Positions 26,796 to 34,506 of a stretch of 64,000 nt of DNA are shown one piece after another. The translations under genes and the position numbers were made by a program. This DNA is from an uncultured Erythrobacter sp. GTDB taxonomy: Bacteria > Pseudomonadota > Alphaproteobacteria > Sphingomonadales > Sphingomonadaceae. Position 1 is the first letter of the stretch, and each line of letters starts with the position of its first letter. Under the pieces are notes generated by a model, which made no database searches, was not told where the DNA came from, and worked only from the letters and a program-made list of their open reading frames with translations. The stretch spans positions 2,824,818 to 2,888,817 of the forward strand of contig CANNBH010000001.1 in assembly GCA_947502815.1 (NCBI GenBank). The letters run 5' to 3'.

Positions 26796-28117
26796 TCTGC
26801 GACCTCTAGGTCAAGCCCGAGCCGTTCGTCAGCAACCTCTTCAAAAGGTGCGCCACTGGTATCAAGTCGGGCTTGTTTGCCAGTGTATGACTGCCAGCGC
26901 CGAATGATCGTGTCGCAATAGAGCGGGTCGTATTCGATAAGCCGCGCTTTGCGGCCCGTCTTTTGTGCTGCAATCAGCGTGCTGCCCGAGCCGCCAAACC
27001 CATCGAGCACTATCTCCCCGCGGCGCGAACAATCACGCAGTGCGTCGGCAATCAACGCAACCGGCTTGACCGTAGGATGCATGGCGAGCTCTTCACTTCG
27101 GTCCGCGCTGATTGATGAAATCCCCGCATAGTCCCAAACGTTGGTTCGGTAGCGCCCGGTCTCGCCGAGGCCGAAGCTGTTGGTGTGAGCAGCAGTCCCT
27201 TGTTTGAACACGAATACAAGCTCGTGCTTGGAGCGATAGAAGGCGCCCATACCGCCATTGGTCTTGTTCCAGACAACTAGGTTTTTGAGCTCAGTGAAAC
27301 TAGCTTCGCCCGCTTCAAGCAGTTCGCCCATGTGACGCCAGTCCATGCACACATAGGCGATCGCGCCGTCGCGCATCACCGCGGACATATTGCCCAACGT
27401 TGCAGTAAGGAATGACACGAACTGCGCTCGGTTCATCTCGCCGCTCGCGAATGCAAACTCACGGTGCTTGACCGAGCCAAGTCCGCAGACATTGCCATCG
27501 ATGGCGACATTGTAGGGGGGATCAGTGAATACGATATCGGCCCGTTCGCTTCCCATGAGACGCTTGAGGTCCAAGTCCTTCTGGGTGTCACCGCACAAAA
27601 GCCGGTGACTGCCTAGCGTCCAGAGGTCTCCGCGGCGGCTAACCGCGTCATTTGCAACCGGCGGGATTGCGTCATCGGGACCATCGCAGCCCTGCGGATC
27701 GGCCTCGCCGGCTTCATCTAAAACAAAGTCGACCTCTGCCAAACTGAACCCGGTAAGATCCGTATCGAACTCAAGATCAACCAGCGCCTGCAGCTCGATC
27801 GCAAGCACCTCCTTGTCCCAGCCTGCATTAAGCGCGAGCTTGTTGTCAGCTATGACATACGCTCGGCGTTCAGTTTCAGAGAGATGCGCAAGTGCGAGCG
27901 TTGGCACCGCCTTTAGGCCAAGCTGCTTTGCAGCCTCCACCCTGCCGTGGCCGGCTATGATCTCGCCATCGTCGGAAACCAGAACAGGATTGGTAAAGCC
28001 AAACCGCTCAATTGAGCACGCAATCTGCGCAATCTGCTTCTTCGAATGGGTGCGCGCATTGCGCCCATAGGGCCGCAAGGAGGTGATCTTCTGTTCGGTG
28101 ATTTGCTGTGTCCACAT
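26792..28117 (-). CDS. ParB-domain/DNA adenine or cytosine-N4 methyltransferase fusion (beta class)
   Basis: About 441 residues from MWTQQITEQKITSL, with AGGATA eight bases upstream; a longer reading adds 52 residues without similarity and overlaps the promoter region. Residues 1-150 are a ParB N-terminal domain (LRPYGRNARTHSKKQIAQIA, GEIIAGHGRVEAAKQLG). The methyltransferase follows: catalytic motif TDPPYNVAIDG near residue 205, HPTVKPVALI near 365 and the AdoMet motif DGFGGSGSTLIAAQ near 390. The order of DPPY before FxGxG marks the beta class, which methylates adenine N6 or cytosine N4. No restriction gene is adjacent, so it is probably an orphan methylase of phage or island type. It overlaps DUF5681 and is divergent from the XRE regulator. 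Confidence 0.93.
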   Translation of the reverse strand: MWTQQITEQKITSLRPYGRNARTHSKKQIAQIACSIERFGFTNPVLVSDDGEIIAGHGRVEAAKQLGLKAVPTLALAHLSETERRAYVIADNKLALNAGWDKEVLAIELQALVDLEFDTDLTGFSLAEVDFVLDEAGEADPQGCDGPDDAIPPVANDAVSRRGDLWTLGSHRLLCGDTQKDLDLKRLMGSERADIVFTDPPYNVAIDGNVCGLGSVKHREFAFASGEMNRAQFVSFLTATLGNMSAVMRDGAIAYVCMDWRHMGELLEAGEASFTELKNLVVWNKTNGGMGAFYRSKHELVFVFKQGTAAHTNSFGLGETGRYRTNVWDYAGISSISADRSEELAMHPTVKPVALIADALRDCSRRGEIVLDGFGGSGSTLIAAQKTGRKARLIEYDPLYCDTIIRRWQSYTGKQARLDTSGAPFEEVADERLGLDLEVAE

Positions 28118-28164
28118 GAGCGATATCCTGTTGCTGCCGCGCGAATCGATTTGACCGATGTTGT

Positions 28165-28194
28165 AATACTGTATTGAACGCTTGCTTTTGTCAA
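28165..28194 (-). promoter_or_regulatory. Candidate methyltransferase promoter with palindrome over the -10 box
   Basis: On the minus strand a perfect TTGACA (28194-28189) is followed after 17 bases by CAGTAT (28171-28166), 48 bases before the methyltransferase start. The -10 lies inside the perfect palindrome aatactgtatt (28165-28175). The neighbouring divergent gene encodes an XRE repressor, so this is a plausible operator. Not tested. Confidence 0.4.
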
Positions 28195-28238
28195 CCCTAC
28201 GCGTATCCTGGCATGCAAGCAGAGTGAACGGAGGGGTT

Positions 28239-28565
28239 ATGTCATTTGCCATCAAGCTGCATGAGCTGCGCATCGCGAACCGCCTCTCGCTTCAGCAGGT
28301 TGCCGACAAAATTGGGATATCGAAGGCGCATGTCTGGAACCTAGAAAAAGGACAGGCAGACAATCCTTCGATGGAATTGGTTCTCAAACTTGCCGATTTG
28401 TTCCGAGTACGCGTGTCTGACCTTGTCGGAGAGAACCCTGACGCGGCAGGCGAGGATGCCGAGATGGTAGCGATGTTTCGCGATCTCAAACGCCTTGAAG
28501 ACGACGACCGAGAAACCATCAAGATGATGATGGAGCAGCTGCGGCTGAGACGCGAGCGCGGCTGA
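28239..28565 (+). CDS. XRE-family helix-turn-helix regulator
   Basis: About 108 residues from MSFAIKLHELR, chosen because GGAGGGG sits three bases upstream; the longer reading adds 19 unrelated residues. Residues 5-62 form a classic XRE/Cro-type helix-turn-helix (LSLQQVADKIGISKAHVWNL, SMELVLKLADLFRV). The C-terminal tail is acidic then basic and may mediate dimerisation. The stop overlaps the next gene (TGATG), an ImmA/IrrE-type metallopeptidase. Such XRE-ImmA pairs control mobile elements: the protease cleaves the repressor after a signal. The divergent methyltransferase may be a target. Confidence 0.9.
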   Translation: MSFAIKLHELRIANRLSLQQVADKIGISKAHVWNLEKGQADNPSMELVLKLADLFRVRVSDLVGENPDAAGEDAEMVAMFRDLKRLEDDDRETIKMMMEQLRLRRERG

Positions 28566-29386
28566 TGAAGATCACGCGCCTTGATCTGGACGGCATTGGT
28601 TCGCCTCGAGGTCTCGCCGAGCGCATTCACGAGATTGAAGAGCTTCCGTTAGCAGTGCCATTGGAAGAATTATGCGCCGCGCTGGACATAGTCTCAATTC
28701 GGCGCACCGAAACCGCATCGTTCGAGGCAGCGCTAATCACCGATGCGGTCAAGTCGTCAGGCGATATTTTGCTGAGCATCAACAGCCCGCCGCTTCGTCA
28801 GCGTTTTTCGCTCGCACATGAGCTTGGGCATTTCCTAATCGAGGCACATAGGCCGCGCGAAGGCCGGCCGATGGAATGTCAGTCTGGCGACTTTCATATG
28901 CTCAATTCTCGCGACAAAGATCGCGGCAGGCGAATTGAAGCAGAAGCGAATTCGTTCGCTGCTCATTTGCTCATGCCTGCAAAACGCATTCGCCAGTTCT
29001 TAGGTCAGCATGGAACATCGCTTGAAACGCTTGTATCGATCGCGGCACAATTTGCGGTTAGCAAAGAGGCCATGGCCAGGGCGCTCGTTGAGGCCGCTCA
29101 CGATCCAGTGGCCGTCATCCTGTCAAAGAATGGCGAAGTGATGCGATTCTATCGCCACGAAGAATTTCCGTTTCTGTCGATTGCAAAAGGCGAAGCGGTG
29201 ATATTTGAATCGGTGTCAGGAGGTAGTCTTCAGCCAGGAGTGTGTTCGGAAGAAGTAGAAGTTGAGCCAGACACCTGGCTTGCCGAGCGCGAAGCCGAGC
29301 ATGTTCTTGTATTCACAGAGCAATCCCTCGGGCAAAACGACGGCTATGCAATGACGCTCCTTCAAGCGGAGCTAGACGAGCAATAA
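28565..29386 (+). CDS. ImmA/IrrE-type metallo-endopeptidase
   Basis: A 273-residue protein with the zinc-peptidase motif HELGHFLIEAH near residue 90 (HExxH) and the downstream EAEANSFAAHLLMPAKRI, which supplies the third ligand and is diagnostic for ImmA/IrrE (COG2856). The C-terminal 120 residues are a less conserved sensor-like part. The ATG shares one base with the stop of the XRE gene, so it is translationally coupled. By analogy with ImmA-ImmR of ICEBs1 and IrrE-DdrO, it is expected to cleave the neighbouring repressor. No toxin-antitoxin features beyond this are seen. Confidence 0.92.
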   Translation: MKITRLDLDGIGSPRGLAERIHEIEELPLAVPLEELCAALDIVSIRRTETASFEAALITDAVKSSGDILLSINSPPLRQRFSLAHELGHFLIEAHRPREGRPMECQSGDFHMLNSRDKDRGRRIEAEANSFAAHLLMPAKRIRQFLGQHGTSLETLVSIAAQFAVSKEAMARALVEAAHDPVAVILSKNGEVMRFYRHEEFPFLSIAKGEAVIFESVSGGSLQPGVCSEEVEVEPDTWLAEREAEHVLVFTEQSLGQNDGYAMTLLQAELDEQ

Positions 29387-29401
29387 TAGCGCCGGAATGC
29401 G

Positions 29402-29594
29402 TTCCCTGTTCTGGTTAATTGTCCTCCCTGATAGCCCCAAACTATTCGCTGTTTCTTGCGAAGAATTTCCCTGTTCGGTTTCTAGGGAATTTGATTGGCT
29501 AGTCCCCGGAATTCCGGGAGTTTTGGCGATCCAGAGCTGAAGGAAGATGCTCAATTTCTTCCAAATCCCTGCAGATTCCCTGTAAAGCAGGGAA
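29402..29594. repeat. Cluster of TTCCCTG direct and inverted repeats
   Basis: TTCCCTGTTC occurs at 29402-29411 and again at 29467-29476. TTCCCTG recurs near 29576, where CCCTGTAAAGCAGGG forms a small palindrome. An inverted tagggaa follows the second copy near 29483. The copies are partly degenerate. They look like debris of an intergenic repeat or recombination region and lie where accessory and core DNA meet. Confidence 0.5.
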
Positions 29595-29678
29595 AACAGC
29601 TAAGAAACCAGTTCGCTGCGGACTGCGCCGCGCACCAAACAGTCCATATCTCCTATCATACTCCCTCAGGGGAGCGCA

Positions 29679-29701
29679 GCTGCCGCTAAGGATGCGGCAG
29701 C
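29679..29701 (+). terminator. Stem-loop, possible weak terminator or repeat hairpin
   Basis: The sequence gctgccgc-taaggat-gcggcagc forms an 8-bp GC-rich stem with a 7-base loop. It lies about 290 bases after the ImmA gene and has no T-run, so intrinsic termination is doubtful. Confidence 0.25.
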
Positions 29702-29907
29702 GCCGGGTTGGCTTGCATCTCTGATATTCGAGCGCCTTGCCGCCAATGTTTGGGCAGCCCGATGTCGGCACCTCACTATGCGGCCGCTGCACCTGCGGAG
29801 ATAAACCGCTTTCGCCCGGGTTTGCCGATATGCTAAATCCCGGGTGCGGATTGAGGGGGTAAGCGCACTTGCCTGTATCCCGCCCAGAGCCAAAGTGAGG
29901 ACGCAGA

Positions 29908-31014
29908 ATGAAAACCAGAGCCGCTGTCGCCTTTGAAGCGAAGAGACCGTTGGAGATTGTAGAGCTCGATCTCGACGGTCCTCGTCCCGGTGAGGTGTTG
30001 GTCGAAATCATGGCGACCGGAATATGCCACACCGACGCCTACACTTTGGATGGATTGGATAGCGAGGGGATATTCCCAAGCGTTCTGGGCCATGAAGGCG
30101 CGGGGATTGTGCGCGAAATCGGCGCCGGCGTCACCAGCGTTGCGCCCGATGATCACGTCATCCCACTGTACACGCCCGAATGCCGCCAATGCAAAATGTG
30201 CCTATCTGGAAAGACCAATCTTTGCAGCGCGATCCGCACGACTCAAGGGCAAGGGCTGATGCCTGATGGCACGTCACGGATGCACTATAAGGGCGAGGCG
30301 ATCTATCACTATATGGGGTGTTCGACGTTCTCGAATTTCATCGTCCTACCCGAAATAGCGGTCGCAAAAATTCGCACCGATGCGCCGTTTCAATCCGCTT
30401 GCTATGTCGGGTGCGGCGTCACAACCGGGGTTGGCGCGGTCGTCAACACGGCCAAGGTGGAGCCGGGAGATACTGTGGTCGTGTTCGGCCTGGGCGGGAT
30501 CGGGTTGAACGTCATTCAAGGCGCAAAAATGGCCGGAGCCGACAGAATTGTGGGCGTCGACATCAATCCCTCCAAACGCGATTGGGGTGAAAAATTTGGG
30601 ATGACCGACTTTGTGAACCCTAAAGAGACCGCTGATGTTGTGGCGCACCTGGTCGAACTGTTGGACGGCGGGGCCGATTACACATTCGATTGCACAGGCA
30701 ACACTGAGGTGATGCGTCAGGCTCTGGAAGCCTGCCACAAGGGATGGGGCACCTCGATAATCATCGGCGTCGCAGAAGCGGGCAAAGAAATCGCGACACG
30801 TCCCTTTCAACTGGTGACCGGGCGCAATTGGCGCGGCACCGCCTTTGGAGGAGCAAAGGGTCGCACTGATGTGCCAAAAATCGTCGATTGGTACATGAAC
30901 GGCAAAATCGAAATTGATCCGATGATCACGCATGTTCTGAAACTAGAGGAAATCAACCAGGGCTTTGACCTAATGCATTCGGGCGAAAGCATCCGTTCGG
31001 TCGTGGTGTTCTGA
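29908..31014 (+). CDS. frmA: S-(hydroxymethyl)glutathione dehydrogenase / class III alcohol dehydrogenase
   Basis: A 368-residue zinc alcohol dehydrogenase. The catalytic zinc site (GICHTDAYTLDGLDSEG, LGHEGAGIVREIG) and the structural zinc loop (CRQCKMCLSGKTNLC) are intact. GLGGIGLNVIQGAKMAGA is the NAD-binding Rossmann motif, and Asp follows in VGVDIN. IATRPFQLVTGRNWRGTAFG is diagnostic for class III. The enzyme oxidises S-hydroxymethylglutathione to S-formylglutathione in formaldehyde detoxification and also reduces S-nitrosoglutathione. No frmR repressor or S-formylglutathione hydrolase gene is adjacent; a cupin gene overlaps its stop by one base. Confidence 0.96.
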   Translation: MKTRAAVAFEAKRPLEIVELDLDGPRPGEVLVEIMATGICHTDAYTLDGLDSEGIFPSVLGHEGAGIVREIGAGVTSVAPDDHVIPLYTPECRQCKMCLSGKTNLCSAIRTTQGQGLMPDGTSRMHYKGEAIYHYMGCSTFSNFIVLPEIAVAKIRTDAPFQSACYVGCGVTTGVGAVVNTAKVEPGDTVVVFGLGGIGLNVIQGAKMAGADRIVGVDINPSKRDWGEKFGMTDFVNPKETADVVAHLVELLDGGADYTFDCTGNTEVMRQALEACHKGWGTSIIIGVAEAGKEIATRPFQLVTGRNWRGTAFGGAKGRTDVPKIVDWYMNGKIEIDPMITHVLKLEEINQGFDLMHSGESIRSVVVF

Positions 31015-31382
31015 TGGTTGAAGGCGATCCAAACAAAGTCAATTTGGCAGAGAAATTCGCTCGGTTTTCCGATCATTGGGCCCCGCGCCTTGCCGCCCGG
31101 TACAACGGAAATGAAATCCGATTGGCCAAAGTCGAAGGTGAATTTCATTGGCACAGTCACACTGAAACTGATGAGCTGTTCGTTGTCATAGAAGGCGAGT
31201 TGGAGATGGAATTTCGCACCCACACAGTCGCACTTTCGCAGGGGGAACTGATTGTCGTTCCGCGCGGAACAGAGCACCGCCCTTGCGCCAGACACGGCGA
31301 AGTGAAGCTTTTGGTGATGGATGCGGATGGCACGCCCAATACCGGCGATGCTACCACCGCGTTTGAACCGTTGGAGATTTGA
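31014..31382 (+). CDS. Small cupin-domain protein
   Basis: A 122-residue single-domain cupin. Motif 1 is visible as FHWHSHTETDELFVVIEG (two His, one Glu) near residues 43-60, and motif 2 as VPRGTEHRPCA near 80-90, so the metal site looks complete. It overlaps the stop of the formaldehyde dehydrogenase gene by one base and is followed four bases later by a thioesterase gene, so it belongs to that operon. Small cupins of this type include isomerases and dioxygenase-like proteins; the substrate cannot be told from sequence. Confidence 0.88.
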   Translation: MVEGDPNKVNLAEKFARFSDHWAPRLAARYNGNEIRLAKVEGEFHWHSHTETDELFVVIEGELEMEFRTHTVALSQGELIVVPRGTEHRPCARHGEVKLLVMDADGTPNTGDATTAFEPLEI

Positions 31383-31386
31383 TCCA

Positions 31387-31788
31387 ATGGCTGACCCGCG
31401 ATTTCATCCCCCGGCCGGCGGTCTTGTGCCGCATATGGGCATCACATTACTCGGCGAAGGGGAAGGCTGGCTGGAGGCAAAGATGCCAATCCGGCAGCAT
31501 CATCTCCGCTCAGGCGCTGACGCGTTGCACGCAGCCAGCATGATCGCCTTGGCCGATAGTGTTTGCGGATTTGCGGCCGGGCAAGTCCTTCCCGCAGGGG
31601 CGAAAGGCTACACCACGATTGAACTCAAATCGAATTTCATAGGCTCAGCAAGCGAGGGGACCCTGATCGGCCGCTCAGAGGCGGAGCATTTGGGCCGGAC
31701 AACGCAGGTTTGGACTTCAACTGTTACACATCAGGAAACAGGTCGGAAACTGGCGCTGTTCCGCTGCACGCAGATGATCCTGTACTAA
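31387..31788 (+). CDS. PaaI-type hotdog-fold thioesterase
   Basis: About 133 residues from MADPRFHPPAGG; an upstream reading overlaps the cupin gene. The hotdog helix carries HAASMIALADSVCGFAAGQ, the PaaI/YdiI-type active-site region (Asp at the catalytic position), followed by TIELKSNFIGSASEGTL and a C-terminal strand. These enzymes hydrolyse acyl- or aryl-CoA thioesters. It is the third gene of the operon with formaldehyde dehydrogenase and cupin. It might remove a side product of the pathway, but that is speculation. Confidence 0.88.
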   Translation: MADPRFHPPAGGLVPHMGITLLGEGEGWLEAKMPIRQHHLRSGADALHAASMIALADSVCGFAAGQVLPAGAKGYTTIELKSNFIGSASEGTLIGRSEAEHLGRTTQVWTSTVTHQETGRKLALFRCTQMILY

Positions 31789-31795
31789 GCCGCGA

Positions 31796-32419
31796 TCACT
31801 CGCCCTTTTCGAGCAACCTTCTCACCTGAGCGCGCAATTCTTTAGGGTAATCGCCAGCGATCCGCACAGCATCTTCGTCGCCGTAGAACCGGACAATCGC
31901 CGAAGAAGACGCCGAAAAATACTGGATCGCAGACATCAGCAGATAGACCCGCGAGAATTTCTGCGGGAATGAAAGCGTTTCGAGGCCCGGAACTGTTCCG
32001 AGCATATCAACGAGCTCATCGAGGAATGTCTTGAGAAACCACTCACTCGGCGGCGCATCGCGGCGTTGATCGTCAAGCAATTCGCGCATCAACACTTTTG
32101 TATCGAGTGGGTTATCGCGCGCGGCGAAATATATCCCTTCGACCATACTTTCAAATTGCTGGGCTGGCGGCTGCGCGGGATCGACGCGCGATCGCAATGC
32201 GGCAAGCAATCGGACCGAGATTGCCTTTAGCACCGCGCCGTATAGGTCTTCCTTGCGCTTAAAATGATACAGAAGCGCCTGTTTGGTTAAGCCAACTTCG
32301 CCCGCAATTTGCGCAATGCTCGCTCCGTAAAAACCTCTATCGGCAAACTGGCTGTGCGCCGCCGCTAGAAGTTTTTCGCGCGTGTCATCATTCGAATTGG
32401 TTGATTTTTCCTGCCCCAT
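31796..32419 (-). CDS. TetR/AcrR-family transcriptional regulator
   Basis: About 207 residues (a GTG at 32422 is an alternative start). Residues 12-60 form the TetR helix-turn-helix: REKLLAAAHSQFADRGFYGA, IAQIAGEVGLTKQALLYHFK. The C-terminal ligand and dimerisation domain resembles RutR/AcrR-like proteins (ARDNPLDTKVLMRELLDD). It overlaps the stop of the flavin reductase gene, so they are co-transcribed; it is convergent with the thioesterase gene. Self-regulation together with the flavin reductase is likely. Confidence 0.9.
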   Translation of the reverse strand: MGQEKSTNSNDDTREKLLAAAHSQFADRGFYGASIAQIAGEVGLTKQALLYHFKRKEDLYGAVLKAISVRLLAALRSRVDPAQPPAQQFESMVEGIYFAARDNPLDTKVLMRELLDDQRRDAPPSEWFLKTFLDELVDMLGTVPGLETLSFPQKFSRVYLLMSAIQYFSASSSAIVRFYGDEDAVRIAGDYPKELRAQVRRLLEKGE

Positions 32420-33054
32420 CACTGCTCAATACTGCAAAATTGTCCGTTGAAAAAGCCAAGCGGCGAAACAGGTTCGCCCAAAACTGTTTGAGCGCCCAAT
32501 CCCGTTACTTCGCCAAAGATCATAGTGTGATCGCCAACCAGGTAATCGGAATGCCGATCGCATTCAAAGTGTGCCAATGCGCCGGATATGACCGGCAGTC
32601 CGCTATCACTTTGGACAAAATCTTCGCGCCGCAACTGCGTATCCCCGCGCGTGGCATAGCGCCGGGCTATATCCGCATGATCGAACGCCAGAATGCTCAC
32701 GGCAAATCTTGCAGACTGTGCGTAAAGGTCGAATTGGCTCGACGAGTTTTGCAAACTCCAACTCACAAGCATCGGATCAAGTGAAACAGAGACAAAGGAA
32801 TTGACCGTCATCGCGGCGATCGAATTGGCCTCTCCCTGAACCGATACCACGCAAACACCGGTCGTGAACCGCCCCATCATCTGCCTGAATTCGGCCCGCT
32901 TCTCGGCACTAAGGGCAGCTGTGCCGGGTGCCTGTGTGTGCGGAACGTCGCGCAAGATAAACTCCGAGAGGTGGAATGAGCCGGTAGAGAAGAGGAGGGT
33001 TTGGGCCCTACCGAATGGAAAATGCCCGTTCGACCACCGGACAGCAATTGTCAA
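32419..33054 (-). CDS. Flavin reductase-like FMN-binding protein
   Basis: A protein of up to 211 residues. From about residue 52 it has the flavin-reductase split-barrel signature: MGRFTTGVCVVSVQGE, AAMTVNSFVSVSLDPMLVSW, then SARFAVSILAFDHADIARR and a C-terminal HFECDRHSDYLVGDHTMIFG. The first 33 residues are not conserved. A TTG at 32955 with GGAG six bases upstream would give a 178-residue protein, nearer the usual family length, and I consider that start equally likely. It would supply reduced flavin to a monooxygenase; no oxygenase gene is adjacent. Confidence 0.87.
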   Translation of the reverse strand: MTIAVRWSNGHFPFGRAQTLLFSTGSFHLSEFILRDVPHTQAPGTAALSAEKRAEFRQMMGRFTTGVCVVSVQGEANSIAAMTVNSFVSVSLDPMLVSWSLQNSSSQFDLYAQSARFAVSILAFDHADIARRYATRGDTQLRREDFVQSDSGLPVISGALAHFECDRHSDYLVGDHTMIFGEVTGLGAQTVLGEPVSPLGFFNGQFCSIEQ

Positions 33055-33099
33055 TGAAACGCGCTAAAGCGACCATAGTGATCGAATGCAATTGCGCTC

Positions 33100-34506
33100 C
33101 TAAGGTTCAGGGGCTTCTGCATTCTCCCATGATCCGCCCAAAGCCAGATTAAGCGCGACCCATTGCTCAATTCTGGCCCTGCGAATGGCCACCAGATTGC
33201 GCTCTGCCGCAAACAAGCGTTGCTGAATATTGAGGACGTCGATCAGATCAACTTCGCCTTCGACATATTGCAATTGCGTTAGGGCATAGGCTGTACCCGA
33301 TTGCTCTGCTGCATTTTCAAGGATCAACTCTCGCCCAGCAAGCACTTGCACTTGGTCCAAATTGTCTTCCGCATCGCGCAAAGCAGAAAGCGCTGTGCTG
33401 ACATAGGCCGCAATCGCTGCACGTCTGTTTGCATCGGCCTCTTCCTCCTGAGCCTCGCGCAGACCGCCGTCGAAAATTGGTTGAAGCACATTCCCGGCAA
33501 TGGACCACAACAGGCTTGGCCCGTTCAAGATATTGAACAGATCGGTCGATGTGCCTCCGCCCGATGCCGTGAGAGTGACGAGCGGCAATCGCGCCGCTTT
33601 GGCTTGATCCAAATTGGCAAAGGCGGCCGCCACCCGGCGTTCTGCGGCGACAACATCAGGACGCCGCTCCAACAATTGGGCTGGCAATCCCGCCGGAGGA
33701 GCAGGAGGCGTTTCAGGCAGCGTTTTGCGCAATGCAATCCGGTCTTGCGGATATCGGCCCAAGAGCACTTCTAGCGCTCGCCTAGCCATGCGGGACCCCA
33801 CTTCTGCCTGCGCCAGATTGTCGCGCGCAGACTCCAGATCACCGCCTGCGATTGCGGTATCCTGACGTGAAGCAAAACCTTCGCGATATCGAACCCGCAC
33901 AATCCGATCGATTTCTGCCAAGGCATCAACCGTCCGCCGGGCAACGCTGACCTGCTCACGGGCTTCGATACTTGCGAAATAGGCAGACGCCACCGCCTGA
34001 GCCAAAGCATATTGCGCGAAGCGGAAGTCTGCCTCTGTCGCTTGCGCGCTAGCATAGGCGGCGTTGCGACCTGCGCGTACCCTCCCCCAGAGATCGGCCT
34101 CCCACTGCGCCTGGGCTGTAACAGTAAAAACCGGATCTGTGACGGCAAAGGGATCGGGGGAATCGGTTTGATCTATATTGGCGACCCCGCTTACTTGCGG
34201 AAACAAGCCCGCGCGCGCTTGGCGCGAAATCGCGCGCGATGCGTCAACGCTGGCTTTGACCGCACGGATATCGGGATTGTTCGCTTGCGCTTCTAAAACA
34301 AGTTCATTGAGAAGCGGATCGCCCAAGGCTTCAATCCAGCCCACACGGACATTGCCGGGCAACGCCCCATCGACGGCCCATGTCGCGGGCAATTCAGGAA
34401 CACTCGAAGCGGCCGCATCGGCGATTTCATCCTCAGTGCTCAAACTGGCGCATCCGGCCAGAGCCAAAGCGCACACCGCCAGAACAGGAAATCTCGAGAA
34501 GATCAT
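33100..34506 (-). CDS. Outer-membrane efflux lipoprotein, NodT/OprM family
   Basis: A 468-residue protein with a lipobox near residue 19 (LALAGC). Two outer-membrane efflux repeats are visible, each helical with a beta segment: NPDIRAVKASVDASRAISRQ and AGLFPQVSGVANIDQ in the first, ERRPDVVAAERRVAAAFANL and AARLPLVTLTASGG in the second. This is the trimeric TolC-like channel of a tripartite pump. It overlaps the RND permease gene by four bases and completes the MFP-RND-OMF operon. Confidence 0.94.
   Translation of the reverse strand: MIFSRFPVLAVCALALAGCASLSTEDEIADAAASSVPELPATWAVDGALPGNVRVGWIEALGDPLLNELVLEAQANNPDIRAVKASVDASRAISRQARAGLFPQVSGVANIDQTDSPDPFAVTDPVFTVTAQAQWEADLWGRVRAGRNAAYASAQATEADFRFAQYALAQAVASAYFASIEAREQVSVARRTVDALAEIDRIVRVRYREGFASRQDTAIAGGDLESARDNLAQAEVGSRMARRALEVLLGRYPQDRIALRKTLPETPPAPPAGLPAQLLERRPDVVAAERRVAAAFANLDQAKAARLPLVTLTASGGGTSTDLFNILNGPSLLWSIAGNVLQPIFDGGLREAQEEEADANRRAAIAAYVSTALSALRDAEDNLDQVQVLAGRELILENAAEQSGTAYALTQLQYVEGEVDLIDVLNIQQRLFAAERNLVAIRRARIEQWVALNLALGGSWENAEAPEP

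Larger units (their letters stand above)
29387..29907. other. Gene-free boundary region between the accessory half and the core half
   Basis: No supported gene. The left half has repeated TTCCCTG motifs (see separate entry). The right half includes a stem-loop at 29679-29701 and then the leader of the formaldehyde dehydrogenase gene. Base composition shifts toward the core GC level across this region. It is the natural place to look for an island boundary, but no tRNA or paired attachment repeat was found. Confidence 0.5.
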
